From: a virus
Direction: 5' to 3' (one strand)
DNA length: 64,000 bases
IMG/VR virus record: IMGVR_UViG_3300020205_000565
Coordinates: 1-64,000 of that record
Of this stretch, positions 63,845 through 64,000 are shown one piece after another (the stretch's first letter is position 1; every line of letters starts with the position of its first letter). The position numbers and the translations under genes are program-made. The notes under the pieces are model-generated. The model ran no database searches, was not told the DNA's origin, and saw only the letters and a program-made list of their open reading frames with translations.

Positions 63845-64000
63845 TTAACATTTCCATTTTCTAAGCGACTTGTTGATTCTGCTATCAGGATCATTAGCCG
63901 TTTTTGTGCTAGTAAGCTTCTTCTTCATACCAGACATTCTAGCACAGAAGCTTTTCTTTCTAGAACCACCTTCAGGTTGAGGAGCTTTCAGGTTCCCGCC
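63845..64000 (-). CDS. C-terminal part of a conserved small basic phage protein ending KSLRKWKC
   Basis: The frame enters from the right edge; 51 residues are visible before the stop. The sequence SRKKSFCARMSGMKKKLTST and TANDPDSRINKSLRKWKC matches a small family I know from cyanophage and other marine phage genomes near structural genes, with the closing LRKW.C. The start lies outside the window. It also carries EGGSRKK. Function is not established. Confidence 0.65.
   Translation of the reverse strand, partial: GGNLKAPQPEGGSRKKSFCARMSGMKKKLTSTKTANDPDSRINKSLRKWKC

Noticed and set aside
1-64000. Reassignment of TAG or TGA as a sense codon, known in some crAss-like phages
   Set aside because: The 188-residue gene ends with TAG and the 222-residue gene with TGA, both right before the next start or a terminator; no gene needs read-through.

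Overview
The window is a fragment of a large AT-rich tailed-phage genome (or prophage) that probably infects a Bacteroidota host. Every supported gene lies on the minus strand and genes are packed almost without gaps. The two clearest promoters carry the Bacteroidota -7 box TAnnTTTG beside rho-independent terminators. Several proteins resemble the virion block of crAss-like phages, above all a giant protein with the RNA-polymerase signature DFDID. TAA is the dominant stop codon, but TAG and TGA also end genes, so no stop-codon reassignment is evident. Terminase and portal genes, and all replication genes, lie outside the window. No tRNA, CRISPR array, integrase or insertion sequence was seen.

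Transcription runs right to left. At 64.0-60.7 kb are small basic or cysteine-containing proteins, a connector-like protein, a true ferritin, and a 503-residue virion protein with a strong terminator behind it. At 60.7-54.2 kb a second unit starts from its own promoter. It encodes a 190-residue conserved protein, a tiny zinc-ribbon-like protein, a 938-residue adhesin (beta-propeller-like repeats, von Willebrand A domain, cysteine-rich domains), and three further fibre-like proteins, two with fibronectin-III-like domains. It closes with a terminator at 54.15 kb. At 54.1-46.5 kb a third unit carries an IHF-like protein, two connector or tail-tubular-like proteins and a 1,781-residue tail protein.

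From 46.5 to 2.5 kb seven giant genes follow one another (2,926, 1,291, 959, 1,097, 1,877, 4,552 and 1,917 residues; about 14,600 residues in total). They look like virion cargo carried into the cell at infection. The 4,552-residue protein joins a SLOG-like domain, a zincin, an RNA polymerase and an SF1 helicase. Its neighbours add three more HExxH zincin motifs and a lytic-transglycosylase-like domain. The inferred role is to cross the envelope, enter with the DNA, and start early transcription.

From 2.5 kb to the left end is a lysis cassette (L,D-transpeptidase-like enzyme, holin-like protein, two overlapping spanin-like genes) and then small basic proteins. A short Gly-Gly motif in a basic or amphipathic context recurs in small and giant virion proteins across the window. 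It is the best candidate here for an undescribed processing or sorting system.
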